From Desulfobulbus sp. (lineage in GTDB: Bacteria; Desulfobacterota; Desulfobulbia; Desulfobulbales; Desulfobulbaceae), in contig JAQUEZ010000002.1 in the NCBI GenBank assembly GCA_028684915.1, forward strand, positions 24,240-88,239: DNA of 64,000 bases. Direction: 5' to 3'. The notes beneath the pieces were generated by a model. The model was not told the DNA's origin. It saw nothing but the letters and a program-made list of their open reading frames with translations, and did not search any database. This document shows, piece after piece, positions 7,872 to 15,294 of the stretch (position 1 is its first letter; every line of letters starts with the position of its first letter). A program made the position numbers and the translations under genes.

Positions 7872-8546
7872 TTAAGCTGTAGCTGTGTTCGTGGCTACCA
7901 CCTCAGCTTTTGCATCGTCATAGAGCTGAATGCCCCAAGCAATGGCGTAACAGCACCATTGAAACCGTTGTGAGTATGAATTGGTGTTGTGGTCCCAAAA
8001 GTCCTGAAAATAAAAATCCCCAACTTTATCATTCACTTTATAGCTGAACTCAGAGACAGCAACCTGTTTGAAAATGCCAGACGAGCTGCTCTCCGCGCCA
8101 ATAACGTCATTCAAAACGGTTTCCCAAAGTTCACGACGCTCCTCCTTGGTCGTGTCGGAAAAGGAATCCCGTATCCAGGCCATAACATCACTTTTAACGG
8201 CATGATCGAACAGTTCTTCGTCAAATTTCTCGATACCATCGTGCCGATCAGCAGCTTCAACTTTTTCAGACCAATAGCCAAGATTAATTGATAACTGGCG
8301 CCCTTTTCGTTGATTATATTCCCGATCCGTCCGGAAAAACTCAAACATATCCCGCAACCTGTGAAAAACGAAGGTGCCCATGTCTCCGGTGTAGCAGAGG
8401 TATCCCGGCCAAGTGATGAGATCGAACAACATGCAGCTGCTGCCAGGGTGCTGAAATCGAACATGGCGGTTCACATCATCATCGCGAATAATTATCATCT
8501 GATGATTTTCTACGTCTCTCAGAAAAGACTCTTCTTTAATATCCAT
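7872..8546 (-). CDS. Phage-type hypothetical protein
   Basis: The N-terminal part has a pattern I know from many phage and prophage proteins: DDDVNRHVRFQHPG, FDLITWPGYLC and GDMGTFVFHRLRDMFEFFR, within the first 80 residues. The remainder is helical, and the C-terminus has WCCYAIAWGIQLYDD. No enzymatic motif is known. An upstream ATG at 8579 overlaps the end of the xre gene as ATGA and could give translational coupling, but family members begin near the second start. It sits between the regulator and the DprA-like gene. Confidence 0.7.
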   Translation of the reverse strand: MDIKEESFLRDVENHQMIIIRDDDVNRHVRFQHPGSSCMLFDLITWPGYLCYTGDMGTFVFHRLRDMFEFFRTDREYNQRKGRQLSINLGYWSEKVEAADRHDGIEKFDEELFDHAVKSDVMAWIRDSFSDTTKEERRELWETVLNDVIGAESSSSGIFKQVAVSEFSYKVNDKVGDFYFQDFWDHNTNSYSQRFQWCCYAIAWGIQLYDDAKAEVVATNTATA

Positions 8547-8575
8547 GATTATTCTCTCAAGGAAGAAGTTGAACA

Positions 8576-8905
8576 TCATGACTTCTTGTTTAATAATTCA
8601 TAAAGCTGTGCAGCTTCAAGGCGAAGTTTTTCATGTGTCTTTTTCAAATCATCATGTTTCATTTTTAGGTTTTCATGTGATTTTTTTAAATTGAGGTGTC
8701 TTTGAATATATTGAATGAAATTCACAGCCATGACTGTCGGCTTTCTTCCTTCATACTCTGATTCAATTCTTGAAACCCATGGTGGATAGACCCCCATTTC
8801 TTCTGCCAGTTCAGTTTGTGATAGGCCGATTGATTCGCGCAACTCTTTGAATTGTGCTCCGCTCATCACATCTTTTTTTCTTTTCGGGTCATTTTTTCTG
8901 GTCAT
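8576..8905 (-). CDS. Xre-family HTH regulator with C-terminal coiled coil
   Basis: 109 aa. Residues 18-62 form an HTH_3 domain (FKELRESIGLSQTELAEEMGVYPPWVSRIE). Residues 70-105 are a coiled coil with an internal repeat (KKSHENLKMKHDDLKKTHEKL). It is the first gene of a leftward four-gene set (xre, phage-type gene, dprA-like, membrane protein). An AT-rich repeat-bearing region lies immediately upstream, so self-regulation is likely. Confidence 0.8.
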   Translation of the reverse strand: MTRKNDPKRKKDVMSGAQFKELRESIGLSQTELAEEMGVYPPWVSRIESEYEGRKPTVMAVNFIQYIQRHLNLKKSHENLKMKHDDLKKTHEKLRLEAAQLYELLNKKS

Positions 8906-9030
8906 TTTTTAATCAATAACAAATGGTTAGTTAATAAGATGATTCTTTCTAAATTGCTAAGTTTCTAAATTGCTAAAATTCTAAATTTATAATTTTATAA
9001 ATTTATTAAAATTTATAAAGCAAGGGCGTC
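8906..9030. promoter_or_regulatory. AT-rich control region of the xre-dprA operon
   Basis: The stretch holds repeated TCTAAATT-type units (8947-8985) and one exact TTTATAAATTTA (8994-9005), the same motif found around parA. It probably contains the operon promoter and binding sites for Xre or for the partition protein. No -35/-10 pair is clear enough to name. Confidence 0.4.
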
Positions 9031-9106
9031 GATGTTTTTCCCGACCAAAAGTTCCGAGGATCTCAGAATTTTTTTGCAGCGTGGCCTTGTGGTTCCTGCT
9101 GCGGGC

Positions 9107-9158
9107 CGGACAGGTCTGCGAGGTGTACTGCGGGTTGCACCGTCCCTAGACCTGTCCG
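9107..9158. repeat. Inverted repeat (11-bp arms)
   Basis: CGGACAGGTCT at 9107-9117 is the exact complement of AGACCTGTCCG at 9148-9158. The right arm overlaps the stop codon of the leftward gene beginning at 9418, so it may be the end-of-transcript structure of that operon. It has no T run. Confidence 0.5.
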
Positions 9159-9418
9159 ACCTCTACCTTTTCAGGCTCTTCCAGATCTCTTTGGATCTGT
9201 TCCAAAATCCCGAGCTTGCGGGCTATCTCGTGACAGTCCGCGCACCTGCAGAGAAGAAATGGGATGTCAGATCCATGTTTTTTTACGGCTTCGAGCTGAT
9301 TTTTTTCCTGAGAATTGACAGTGCGAACCAAAGTGGCCATCGAATTGATTCCGCAAGCTGTAAGGTGTTTTTGTTCATTTTTATTAAGAACACGTCTTGC
9401 CAATTTTGTATGAATCAT
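9146..9418 (-). CDS. Small hypothetical protein (90 aa) with Cys motif
   Basis: The third ATG (9418) is preferred since GGAG lies 9 bases before it; earlier in-frame ATGs at 9433 and 9424 overlap that site. The protein is basic and helical, with LLCRCADCHEIARKLG near residue 60 giving a CxCxxCH cluster that may bind metal. Last gene of a leftward series of six small genes (10709 to 9146). Function unknown. Confidence 0.5.
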   Translation of the reverse strand: MIHTKLARRVLNKNEQKHLTACGINSMATLVRTVNSQEKNQLEAVKKHGSDIPFLLCRCADCHEIARKLGILEQIQRDLEEPEKVEVGQV

Positions 9419-9444
9419 GATCATTTTCTCCATGCAAAAATGCT

Positions 9445-9699
9445 TTATCGTTTGGATTTTCCATGAATTATGACCGGAATAAACGGCTTTCTTTCAGTCA
9501 GAATCTTCTCTTTTTTGGGTTTCGGTTGATATCGCCTGCACCGTTCTTTTTGGAATCCCCATTCATCATCAATAGGGCTGTCAGGAAGTGCGAAGGCCAT
9601 CAAAACCCCAGCGATGCAGTAATAATTTCGCTTGTTACAATCACCCCATTTTTCACTATCAGGCGCAGGGAAATGCTCACATTCGTCGCAAAATATCAT
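9445..9699 (-). CDS. Small Cys-rich protein (84 aa)
   Basis: The ATG at 9699 follows a GAAGGA ribosome site. Cys residues at positions 4, 7, 21, 28 and about 51 are arranged as in small zinc-binding accessory proteins (CDECEHF near the start, RCRRYQPKPKK later). The basic C-terminus could contact nucleic acid. Member of the leftward small-gene series; the gene upstream ends five bases before. Confidence 0.55.
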   Translation of the reverse strand: MIFCDECEHFPAPDSEKWGDCNKRNYYCIAGVLMAFALPDSPIDDEWGFQKERCRRYQPKPKKEKILTERKPFIPVIIHGKSKR

Positions 9700-9703
9700 C
9701 AAT

Positions 9704-9988
9704 TTATCCTTCTACGCGACGAGCATTTGAAAAGCCGTAGAATCCTCTTTGTCCGGAAATGCTGGCACAATAATTTGCAAGTTCTTGGAGGTTAGGACCG
9801 CTTTGAAAACTACAAAACCAAACGCCAAGCAGTGAAAACCGAATTTTAACAGTCGGCCGCTGGAAAGAATCTCTATTTTGATTTGGATCACCTGAATCCG
9901 TAAATACGCTGCCGGATATTTCGATGCGATCAAACAACCAAGGCCTGGTGCATTTTTCGTAAGGTGTGGCCTCTTCGGATCGAATCAT
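9704..9988 (-). CDS. Hypothetical protein (94 aa)
   Basis: The ATG at 9988 is chosen because ACAGGTG lies 6-7 bases before it; the longer frame from 10051 overlaps the upstream gene. The product is mostly beta in character, with WLFDRIEISGSVF and LLGVWFCSFQSG. I do not recognise the family. It may be a small single-domain binding protein of phage type. Closely spaced with its neighbours (28 bases before, 4 after). Confidence 0.5.
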   Translation of the reverse strand: MIRSEEATPYEKCTRPWLFDRIEISGSVFTDSGDPNQNRDSFQRPTVKIRFSLLGVWFCSFQSGPNLQELANYCASISGQRGFYGFSNARRVEG

Positions 9989-10016
9989 ATTTTCACCTGT
10001 CGAAAAAGAAAGAAAG

Positions 10017-10244
10017 TTATTGTTGATCAGAAAGAGGCATAGAAACAACATTCAGTCGTTCACCGGTTATTTCTTCCAATACAGCAGAAAGTTTATACCC
10101 AAGCTGACTTGCTTTTTCCATTGTCCCTGCAATTGAATCGATCTCGAACATTTCTCCATAGCAGTCCGGCACATAAAAATTAATGGTTTTGGATCCGTCC
10201 GACAGTTTAACCTCTTTGACCATAATGCTTGCTGAATTAGCCAT
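10017..10244 (-). CDS. Hypothetical protein (75 aa)
   Basis: The start at 10244 is supported by GGAGAAA 6 bases upstream; the longer frame to 10457 overlaps another gene in a different frame. Sequence runs MANSASIMVKEVKLSDGSK, then a beta-rich middle and a helical C-terminus (EKASQLGYKLSAVLEEIT). A palindrome ACCCATTGGGT lies about 40 bases before the start. Unknown function. Confidence 0.55.
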   Translation of the reverse strand: MANSASIMVKEVKLSDGSKTINFYVPDCYGEMFEIDSIAGTMEKASQLGYKLSAVLEEITGERLNVVSMPLSDQQ

Positions 10245-10285
10245 TTTTTCTCCAGGGTATTTGTTTTGTCTGTTTATGGATAAAT

Positions 10286-10297
10286 TACCCATTGGGT
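10286..10297. promoter_or_regulatory. TACCCATTGGGT palindrome, candidate operator
   Basis: The inverted repeat ACCC-ATT-GGGT occurs here, 42 bases before the gene starting at 10244. An identical core lies before the gene starting at 10709. A near-identical TAACCCATCGGGTTA lies before the higB gene at 51529. A shared repressor is plausible but not shown. Confidence 0.45.
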
Positions 10298-10299
10298 TT

Positions 10300-10527
10300 T
10301 TAATTGTCAAGAAATTCTTTCTGAGCCATTGTCCATCCCCGTATAAATTTAGCCAAGCTGTCCTTGGAATATCTACCCTCCATGTCACCAATTGCTTGTT
10401 CCGCAGGAAGGTTCGGGTTGAACGGGCCGAACCATAGATCATGCCAGCCTTTCCCATGGCAAGGGCTGGGGGTTTGTCGAGCCCAGGCTATGAAACTGTG
10501 ATATCCGCAATCAAACATATCAGCCAT
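10300..10527 (-). CDS. Hypothetical protein (75 aa)
   Basis: Leftward frame of 75 codons. It is Trp-rich, with WARQTPSPCHGKGWHDLWFGPFNP near the middle and a helical C-terminal third (SKDSLAKFIRGWTMAQKEF). This layout resembles small phage/plasmid proteins of unknown role. It starts 17 bases after the preceding small gene, so it is probably co-transcribed. Confidence 0.55.
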   Translation of the reverse strand: MADMFDCGYHSFIAWARQTPSPCHGKGWHDLWFGPFNPNLPAEQAIGDMEGRYSKDSLAKFIRGWTMAQKEFLDN

Positions 10528-10544
10528 TTAAGAAACTCCCCCGG

Positions 10545-10709
10545 TCACCAGGACCGACCATTTTTCACGGCTTCAAGATCAGCCTCAGCGTGATCGATAT
10601 AAGCTCGGTTTTTTTCTCTCTCCAGCTCGGTTTTGCCGCTTGAATGGTGGGCTTTTACTTTTTCGACTCTTTGTTCGTAAAATTCAATAAGTTCTGTCTG
10701 TGTTTTCAT
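10545..10709 (-). CDS. Small helical protein (54 aa)
   Basis: A short frame from the ATG at 10709 encodes a charged, fully helical peptide (TELIEFYEQRVEKVKAHH and later LEREKNRAYIDHAEADLEAVKN), likely a coiled coil. It would be the first gene of the leftward small-gene operon, and the ACCCATTGGGT palindrome lies 60-75 bases upstream as expected for an operator. Supported by coding-like sequence and position only. Confidence 0.5.
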   Translation of the reverse strand: MKTQTELIEFYEQRVEKVKAHHSSGKTELEREKNRAYIDHAEADLEAVKNGRSW

Positions 10710-10770
10710 AATTTTGTAAGTTGAAGATTATTGTTCTGAACCCGATAGTATTTGTTCATGTGCTATATTA

Positions 10771-10783
10771 TACCCATTGGGTA
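10771..10783. promoter_or_regulatory. TACCCATTGGGTA palindrome, candidate operator of the small-gene operon
   Basis: Perfect inverted repeat upstream of the first leftward gene (10709). A copy with the same core lies inside the operon at 10286-10297. A TATATTATA stretch next to it could serve as a -10 region on either strand. Confidence 0.5.
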
Positions 10784-10792
10784 AAATAAGTC

Positions 10793-10834
10793 AATAAAAA
10801 AACTTGCGGCGGAATAAACCGCCAGTGTTTTTTT
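10793..10834. terminator. Bidirectional terminator-like hairpin
   Basis: GGCGG (10808-10812) pairs with CCGCC (10819-10823) around AATAAA. A T run follows on the right (10828-10834) and an A run precedes on the left, so it can act in both directions. It separates the small-gene operon from the CRISPR locus. Confidence 0.6.
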
Positions 10835-10857
10835 AGGCATAAAAAAATAATACACCC

Positions 10858-10939
10858 AAATAACAAATAACAAATAACAAACAGCAAATAACGAAATAAG
10901 AAATAACAGCGTTATCAAATAACGAAATAACGAAATAAC
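10858..10939. repeat. AAATAAC direct repeats upstream of cas6
   Basis: Eight exact copies of AAATAAC start at 10858, 10865, 10872, 10886, 10901, 10917, 10925 and 10933. Spacing is 7 to 16 bases, joined by near copies. The block lies 270-350 bases ahead of cas6 in a gene-free stretch (10710-11208). It could be a regulator-binding array or simple slippage-derived sequence. Confidence 0.6.
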
Positions 10940-11208
10940 GCCGCTGGTCGCGGGGACTTTGGCCCTGGGGATCGGCCCAGCTTCCGGTTGGCCGCACGAC
11001 CTCGGTCTGAATCGATGCGTATATGGATCGCAAGCTCACCTAGCCGCACCCTGAGAGGCTGTTTTTCCGTAGAATGAAAATAGATTATTGGCTTGAAAAT
11101 CATTTGACTAACAAGTATGCTTTGAGCATTGAAATTTGCAGGGTGCAGCAAGGCGATTCTGGGCAACCAGAGCCTTTGGTTTAGACAAGAATTAACCAGG
11201 AGAAAACA

Positions 11209-11940
11209 ATGCAACCACAATGGATGGATTTGACTATCAACAATCTCAATGTGAAGCAGAATATGTTTCCCGATAATTTGAGAGCTATACTTGCCAAACA
11301 AAATGATTCTGCTGATCCGAACAGATCAATAAGTAGAGAAATTTTTCATTATCAAGAAAATGGTTTTCCGAATACTTCGCAATTTCCTCCATTCCGTATC
11401 TCGGCAAACGGTAGAACCGGCCATATTTATGCAGTCGGAGTAGATGCAGTTGAGTATCTTCAAGAAAATGGGCACAAAATAATGAGAATGATCAGCTCAT
11501 TTAACGGCCAACCCGCACCAGAGCACCGATATACCGGGACCTATTCAATCCATCATATACCGTATTTGCGTCCATATTTTATTCCTCGAATGGTTATTAA
11601 TAATTCCAGATCAAAATATTTAAAAATTCAAAATGATCTGAAAAACAACGTAATGACACCGGCAATTGCACAGATGATCGAGGATAAAATTAGGCAAGGC
11701 ATCCTTGATCATGCGACTTTGATGGGGTGTCCGATAGATGAAGATTTCACCCTCGGTGATATTGCCGTTGAAAGATTCACCTGTATCCCGGCAAAAGGAG
11801 GAAAATCTACTCGTTTTGTGACTGTCGCGGTCGGATTAACCTTCAGGGCCGGCCTGAGACTGGAAGGCGTTATTCATGTTGGTCACATGAAGGCCAAGGG
11901 ATATGGGTTCATCCGTCGTGGCTCCGCGAACCGCAGTTAA
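11209..11940 (+). CDS. csf5: Type IV CRISPR RNA endonuclease (Cas6/Csf5-like)
   Basis: 243 aa. The C-terminus carries the Gly-rich loop of Cas6 proteins, GHMKAKGYGFIRR (225-237), which holds the cut repeat RNA. The fold outline (two ferredoxin-like halves; RMVINNSRSKYLKIQ and FTLGDIAVERF) fits Cas6/Csf5. His residues near positions 109-110 (SIHHIPYL) are candidates for the catalytic base. In type IV-A this enzyme processes the pre-crRNA and stays on the 3' handle. AGGAG lies 7 bases before the ATG. The last codons lie inside leader 1 of the array. The gene is separated from the other csf genes by array 1, an unusual order. Confidence 0.8.
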   Translation: MQPQWMDLTINNLNVKQNMFPDNLRAILAKQNDSADPNRSISREIFHYQENGFPNTSQFPPFRISANGRTGHIYAVGVDAVEYLQENGHKIMRMISSFNGQPAPEHRYTGTYSIHHIPYLRPYFIPRMVINNSRSKYLKIQNDLKNNVMTPAIAQMIEDKIRQGILDHATLMGCPIDEDFTLGDIAVERFTCIPAKGGKSTRFVTVAVGLTFRAGLRLEGVIHVGHMKAKGYGFIRRGSANRS

Positions 11941-12089
11941 ACGGGCTTGCCCGTATGGTTCGCACCTATTGAAATTATTGGCAAAATTATGCAAACCATC
12001 AAGATTGCGAGTACAAAATTTTGCCCGGTTTGACATTTCGCGGAAATCAGAAAATAAGGTCAAAGAGATCAATGTTTTCCTGGTCGGCG
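11926..12089 (+). promoter_or_regulatory. CRISPR leader 1 (164 nt)
   Basis: It begins within the last five codons of cas6 and ends at the first repeat. It aligns along its length with leader 2 (18673-18836), also 164 nt. Shared blocks include GCGAACCGCAGTTA at the start, GGTTCGCACC, a TTCGCGGAAA block and TGGTCGGC at the repeat junction. GCGAACC (11926-11932) and GGTTCGC (11957-11963) form an inverted repeat with 24 bases between. It should hold the array promoter and any integration signals. Confidence 0.75.
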
Positions 12090-13247
12090 GGTTTATTGAA
12101 TCTCGTTTCTGAGATTTGTTGAAAGCCGCTCAACTCGTCCAGCGCCATTTTACGCTCGTGGTTTATTGAATCTCGTTTCTGAGATTTGTTGAAAGGAGCA
12201 ATGGATGATTGACTCGGAAGTCACCGAGGTCTGGGTTTATTGAATCTCGTTTCAAAGATTCGTTGAAAGGATGATCACGGACACAGCCCACAACCGCTCA
12301 ATAGGATTTATTGAATCTCATTCCTGAGATTTGTTGAAAGAGCGGAGACGAGCCCGAGGGCCTGCTCGTAAGTCGGTTTATTAAATCTCGTTTCTGAGAT
12401 TTGTTGAAAGGATGTATTGCATGGGAACCGGCAAACCATACAGTCGGTTTATTAAATCTCGTTTCTGAGATTTGTTGAAAGGATGTATTGCATGGGAACC
12501 GGCAAACCATACAGACGGTTTATTGAATCTCGTTTTTGAGATTCGTTGAAAGTCGCGGTCCTTTGTACCCGTGAAAGGCTGTCGCTCGGTTTATTGAATC
12601 TCGTTTCTGAGATTTGTTGAAAGGCAGAGACCCCGCGCCCATTACTAGCCACAGCAGCCGGTTTATTGAATCTCATTTCTGAGATTTGTTGAAAGAATTA
12701 CTGGAGCACAAAAACATGGAAAGCAAAACGGATTAATTGAATCTCGTTTTTGAGATTTATTGAAATACCCCAAATCATCGGTATCACCAAAGCGTGTGTT
12801 TAATGGAATCATTATAACAGGATTTGTTTAAACAGGTAACGGGCAATGGAGCTGCGGTGTATTCAGGATTTATTGAATCTCGTTTCTGAGATTCGTTGAA
12901 AGATGGGTGGGGATCGTGAATTGGTTATGTTTTCAGGTTTATTGAATCTGTTTTTTTAGATTTGTTGAAAGATAATTCTTGCTTCTGAGAGCGCGCCCAG
13001 GAGCTTGGTTGATTGAATCTCTCTAGGGGGATTCGTTGAAAGGGATCATCTTCGGATGAAATAATGTCGTCAGGTTGATTGAATCATTTTTTGGAAGATT
13101 CGTTGAAAGCATACAGTTACACTAGGACCGCGTTTAATCGGATGGTTGATTTAACTGTGACTATCGCAGTTTGTTGAAAGTCGCCGCAGCGCTTGATCTA
13201 TTATCGGGAAATAGGTTAATTGAATTTCATTTGAAATTCGTTGAAAC
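12090..13247 (+). CRISPR. CRISPR array 1, 17 repeats / 16 spacers, type IV-A
   Basis: The repeat is 36 nt: GGTTTATTGAATCTCG, TTTCTGAGATT and TTGTTGAAAG in order, with stem AATCTC/GAGATT. Repeats start at 12090, 12160, 12234, 12305, 12375, 12446, 12517, 12588, 12660, 12731, 12798, 12867, 12936, 13007, 13073, 13144 and 13214. Spacers are 30-38 nt. The leader-side repeats are nearly uniform, and the far end is degenerate, showing that the leader is on the left. Degenerate repeats keep a stem by paired changes. The repeat at 12798 resembles the repeat of array 2. The spacers at 12411-12445 and 12482-12516 differ at one base. Confidence 0.95.
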
Positions 13248-13341
13248 GGCCAATTCAAGATGTAGATGTGCTCCACATGATTGGTCGCCCAAAGTTTAAT
13301 TACGAAGATCAACAATACAAAAATCCTTCATAGGGAACAAA

Positions 13342-14118
13342 ATGTACAGATCGTCAAGAATCATAGCGGAAGCGGTAAAGATAGAACCCTTCGGCAGTCA
13401 TATTGCGGATCGGGATACTTTTTGCTGTATGTGCGGTGCTCCTATAGAAACAGGAGAAAATGTCACGGAAAGCCCATTGAAAGGGCAGACAGCATTCACA
13501 GATGAACTTTCTATGGCCTTTGCAACGAGTCGAATGGCTTGTCAATGGTGTACTCCTTTTGTAGCGAAAGGCTATAGCAAGGCTAATATGGCTCTTGCTG
13601 CCAACAAGGTGCATACTAGGCAAGGTTCGTTTGTCCTCACAAAAGATGCAGAAAGGGTGGCGTTCTTTCTGCAACCACCATCTCCGCCCTATGTTGTTGT
13701 GCTCAATGAAGGGACCAACACCTTGCACCATGCTTGGTGTGCGGAGGTCACACTAGATAATGAACAAATTGCGGTTCGATTTGGGAAACAAAATTTAATT
13801 ATTCGCCATTCAAAATTGATGAAGGCTGTAGAATTATGCGAAGAAGCCGCTCAGCTATTGAATGAGAATAATAATTCAAAAAATAAAGTGAAAAAAGTAT
13901 TTACTCATCCATATAAAGTACTTGATCGCAATCTTTCAGACTTGAATCATGGCCAATTCAAAGACGATTCATTGCTTTTGGCACATACCAACCCAAGGAT
14001 GGCTGAAATTCTTGATATTTTAAGTGATAACACCCTTGGCGAAACCTGGGCTCTTGCGGCTCTTGTGAAGGCAAAAAAAGAGGAACCGGTAATTAATCAG
14101 TTCAAACCAGTCTGTTAA
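13342..14118 (+). CDS. csf1: Csf1, large-subunit-like protein of type IV CRISPR
   Basis: 258 aa. The N-terminal region has CCMCGAP (about residue 29) and CQWC (about residue 68), the four-Cys zinc finger typical of Csf1. It is followed by a mixed alpha/beta domain (FVLTKDAERVAFFLQPP; LHHAWCAEVTLD) and a helical tail. In type IV complexes Csf1 takes the position of a reduced Cas8 near the 5' end of the crRNA and contributes to target search. It is the first gene of csf1-csf2-csf3, starting 95 bases after the last repeat of array 1, so read-through from the array may contribute to expression. Confidence 0.85.
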   Translation: MYRSSRIIAEAVKIEPFGSHIADRDTFCCMCGAPIETGENVTESPLKGQTAFTDELSMAFATSRMACQWCTPFVAKGYSKANMALAANKVHTRQGSFVLTKDAERVAFFLQPPSPPYVVVLNEGTNTLHHAWCAEVTLDNEQIAVRFGKQNLIIRHSKLMKAVELCEEAAQLLNENNNSKNKVKKVFTHPYKVLDRNLSDLNHGQFKDDSLLLAHTNPRMAEILDILSDNTLGETWALAALVKAKKEEPVINQFKPVC

Positions 14119-14157
14119 TCTTTATCAATCCAGATTCATCAAACTTTTGGAGGAATT

Positions 14158-15294
14158 ATGCTGAAAATAACTGCGGTTTTAAGAACAACCTCCCCGTTAC
14201 ATATCGCGAGCCCTGAGAGTGCGCGAGTTGATGTGGCGAAAGGCCGTATTCTGCGTGGTGCCGGCAATGTGCCGGGGACTGCCGCATGCACTGCGACTCA
14301 GACCCACAATATTCTGCTCACAAAGGGGCAGGTGGAGGACGGGCAGTATCCGAGCCGCAACGTGCCTATCATCCCGTCAAATTCCATTCGTGGCCGGATT
14401 CGTAGGACTGCAGCGGCGGTGATCAAAGAGCACCTCCTCAAGCGCAACGAGAAGTTGACGCTTGACGCCTATCACACGCTCATGAGCGGCTCTCCCAACG
14501 GTTATCCAGACTCAGTGCTCCCTTCGGTGACCGAGTACCTGGACGCTTCCGTACACCCCTTTTTTGGCGTTTTCGGTGGCGGGCCGCGCATGTTGCCCTC
14601 TCGGCTGAAAACGGACACTGCCTACCCGATCAACGATGTGACCCTAGAGGCCGGTATTGTTCCTTCTTCCACCGAGGAACACGCGACAGATATCTGGAAT
14701 ACCCAGGCTGTCATGTTTCGGAAGGTTGATGAAGCGTTGACTATGACAGATCCGCAGATGCTGGACCTGATCGAGGATGTTGTCAACACGGTTGAGGACT
14801 GGCGGGAACTTACCACCAGTGTACCGGTTGAAACCGAGAATGAAGACGGAGACCAAAAGGAATCAAATTTTCGTGGGGTCCGGACATGGGCGGGACATGA
14901 AATTGTCCGGGTCGGTACTTGTTTCCATTTCCAGGTCAGTGTCGAAAGTTTTGACGAAGCACTTCGAGGTCTGTTTCTGAAAGCAATCGAGGGCTTTTTC
15001 AACCTGCAAAACTTGGGGGGTTGGTCACGGAATGGCTACGGCCGTTACAAGATGATCGATCCCAAGATGACTTTTTATGGCGAGAATCAGAAGATTGATA
15101 CTCCGTTCATCAAATTGAATGCTGATGGCCGGTACGAACTCGACATGGAGGTCGATGAGGTGAAATCATATATTCTTGCACTCGATGAAGCTCTTGAATC
15201 TGTTACAGCGGCAGAGATAGAGAAGTATTGCGTGTTCTTGAAGAATGAAAAACCCGCAAAACTCAAAGAGAAAATTCTGGCAGGAAAAAAATAA
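14158..15294 (+). CDS. csf2: Csf2, Cas7-like backbone of the type IV effector
   Basis: 378 aa. The start LKITAVLRTTSPLHIASPE and the NSIRGRIRRTAAAVI segment (about residues 78-92) match the RAMP core of Cas7-type proteins. The C-terminal part has FNLQNLGGWSRNGYGRY, a Gly-rich strand-turn seen in this family. Several copies line the crRNA spacer in the effector complex. GGAGGAA lies 6 bases before the ATG, the strongest ribosome site in the locus, which fits a multi-copy subunit. Its stop overlaps the start of csf3 (TAATG). Confidence 0.9.
   Translation: MLKITAVLRTTSPLHIASPESARVDVAKGRILRGAGNVPGTAACTATQTHNILLTKGQVEDGQYPSRNVPIIPSNSIRGRIRRTAAAVIKEHLLKRNEKLTLDAYHTLMSGSPNGYPDSVLPSVTEYLDASVHPFFGVFGGGPRMLPSRLKTDTAYPINDVTLEAGIVPSSTEEHATDIWNTQAVMFRKVDEALTMTDPQMLDLIEDVVNTVEDWRELTTSVPVETENEDGDQKESNFRGVRTWAGHEIVRVGTCFHFQVSVESFDEALRGLFLKAIEGFFNLQNLGGWSRNGYGRYKMIDPKMTFYGENQKIDTPFIKLNADGRYELDMEVDEVKSYILALDEALESVTAAEIEKYCVFLKNEKPAKLKEKILAGKK

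Noticed and set aside
11926..11963. Leader inverted repeat as a rho-independent terminator of cas6
   Set aside because: No T run follows, and the same repeat is present in leader 2 where it follows a different gene; a leader-specific site is more likely.
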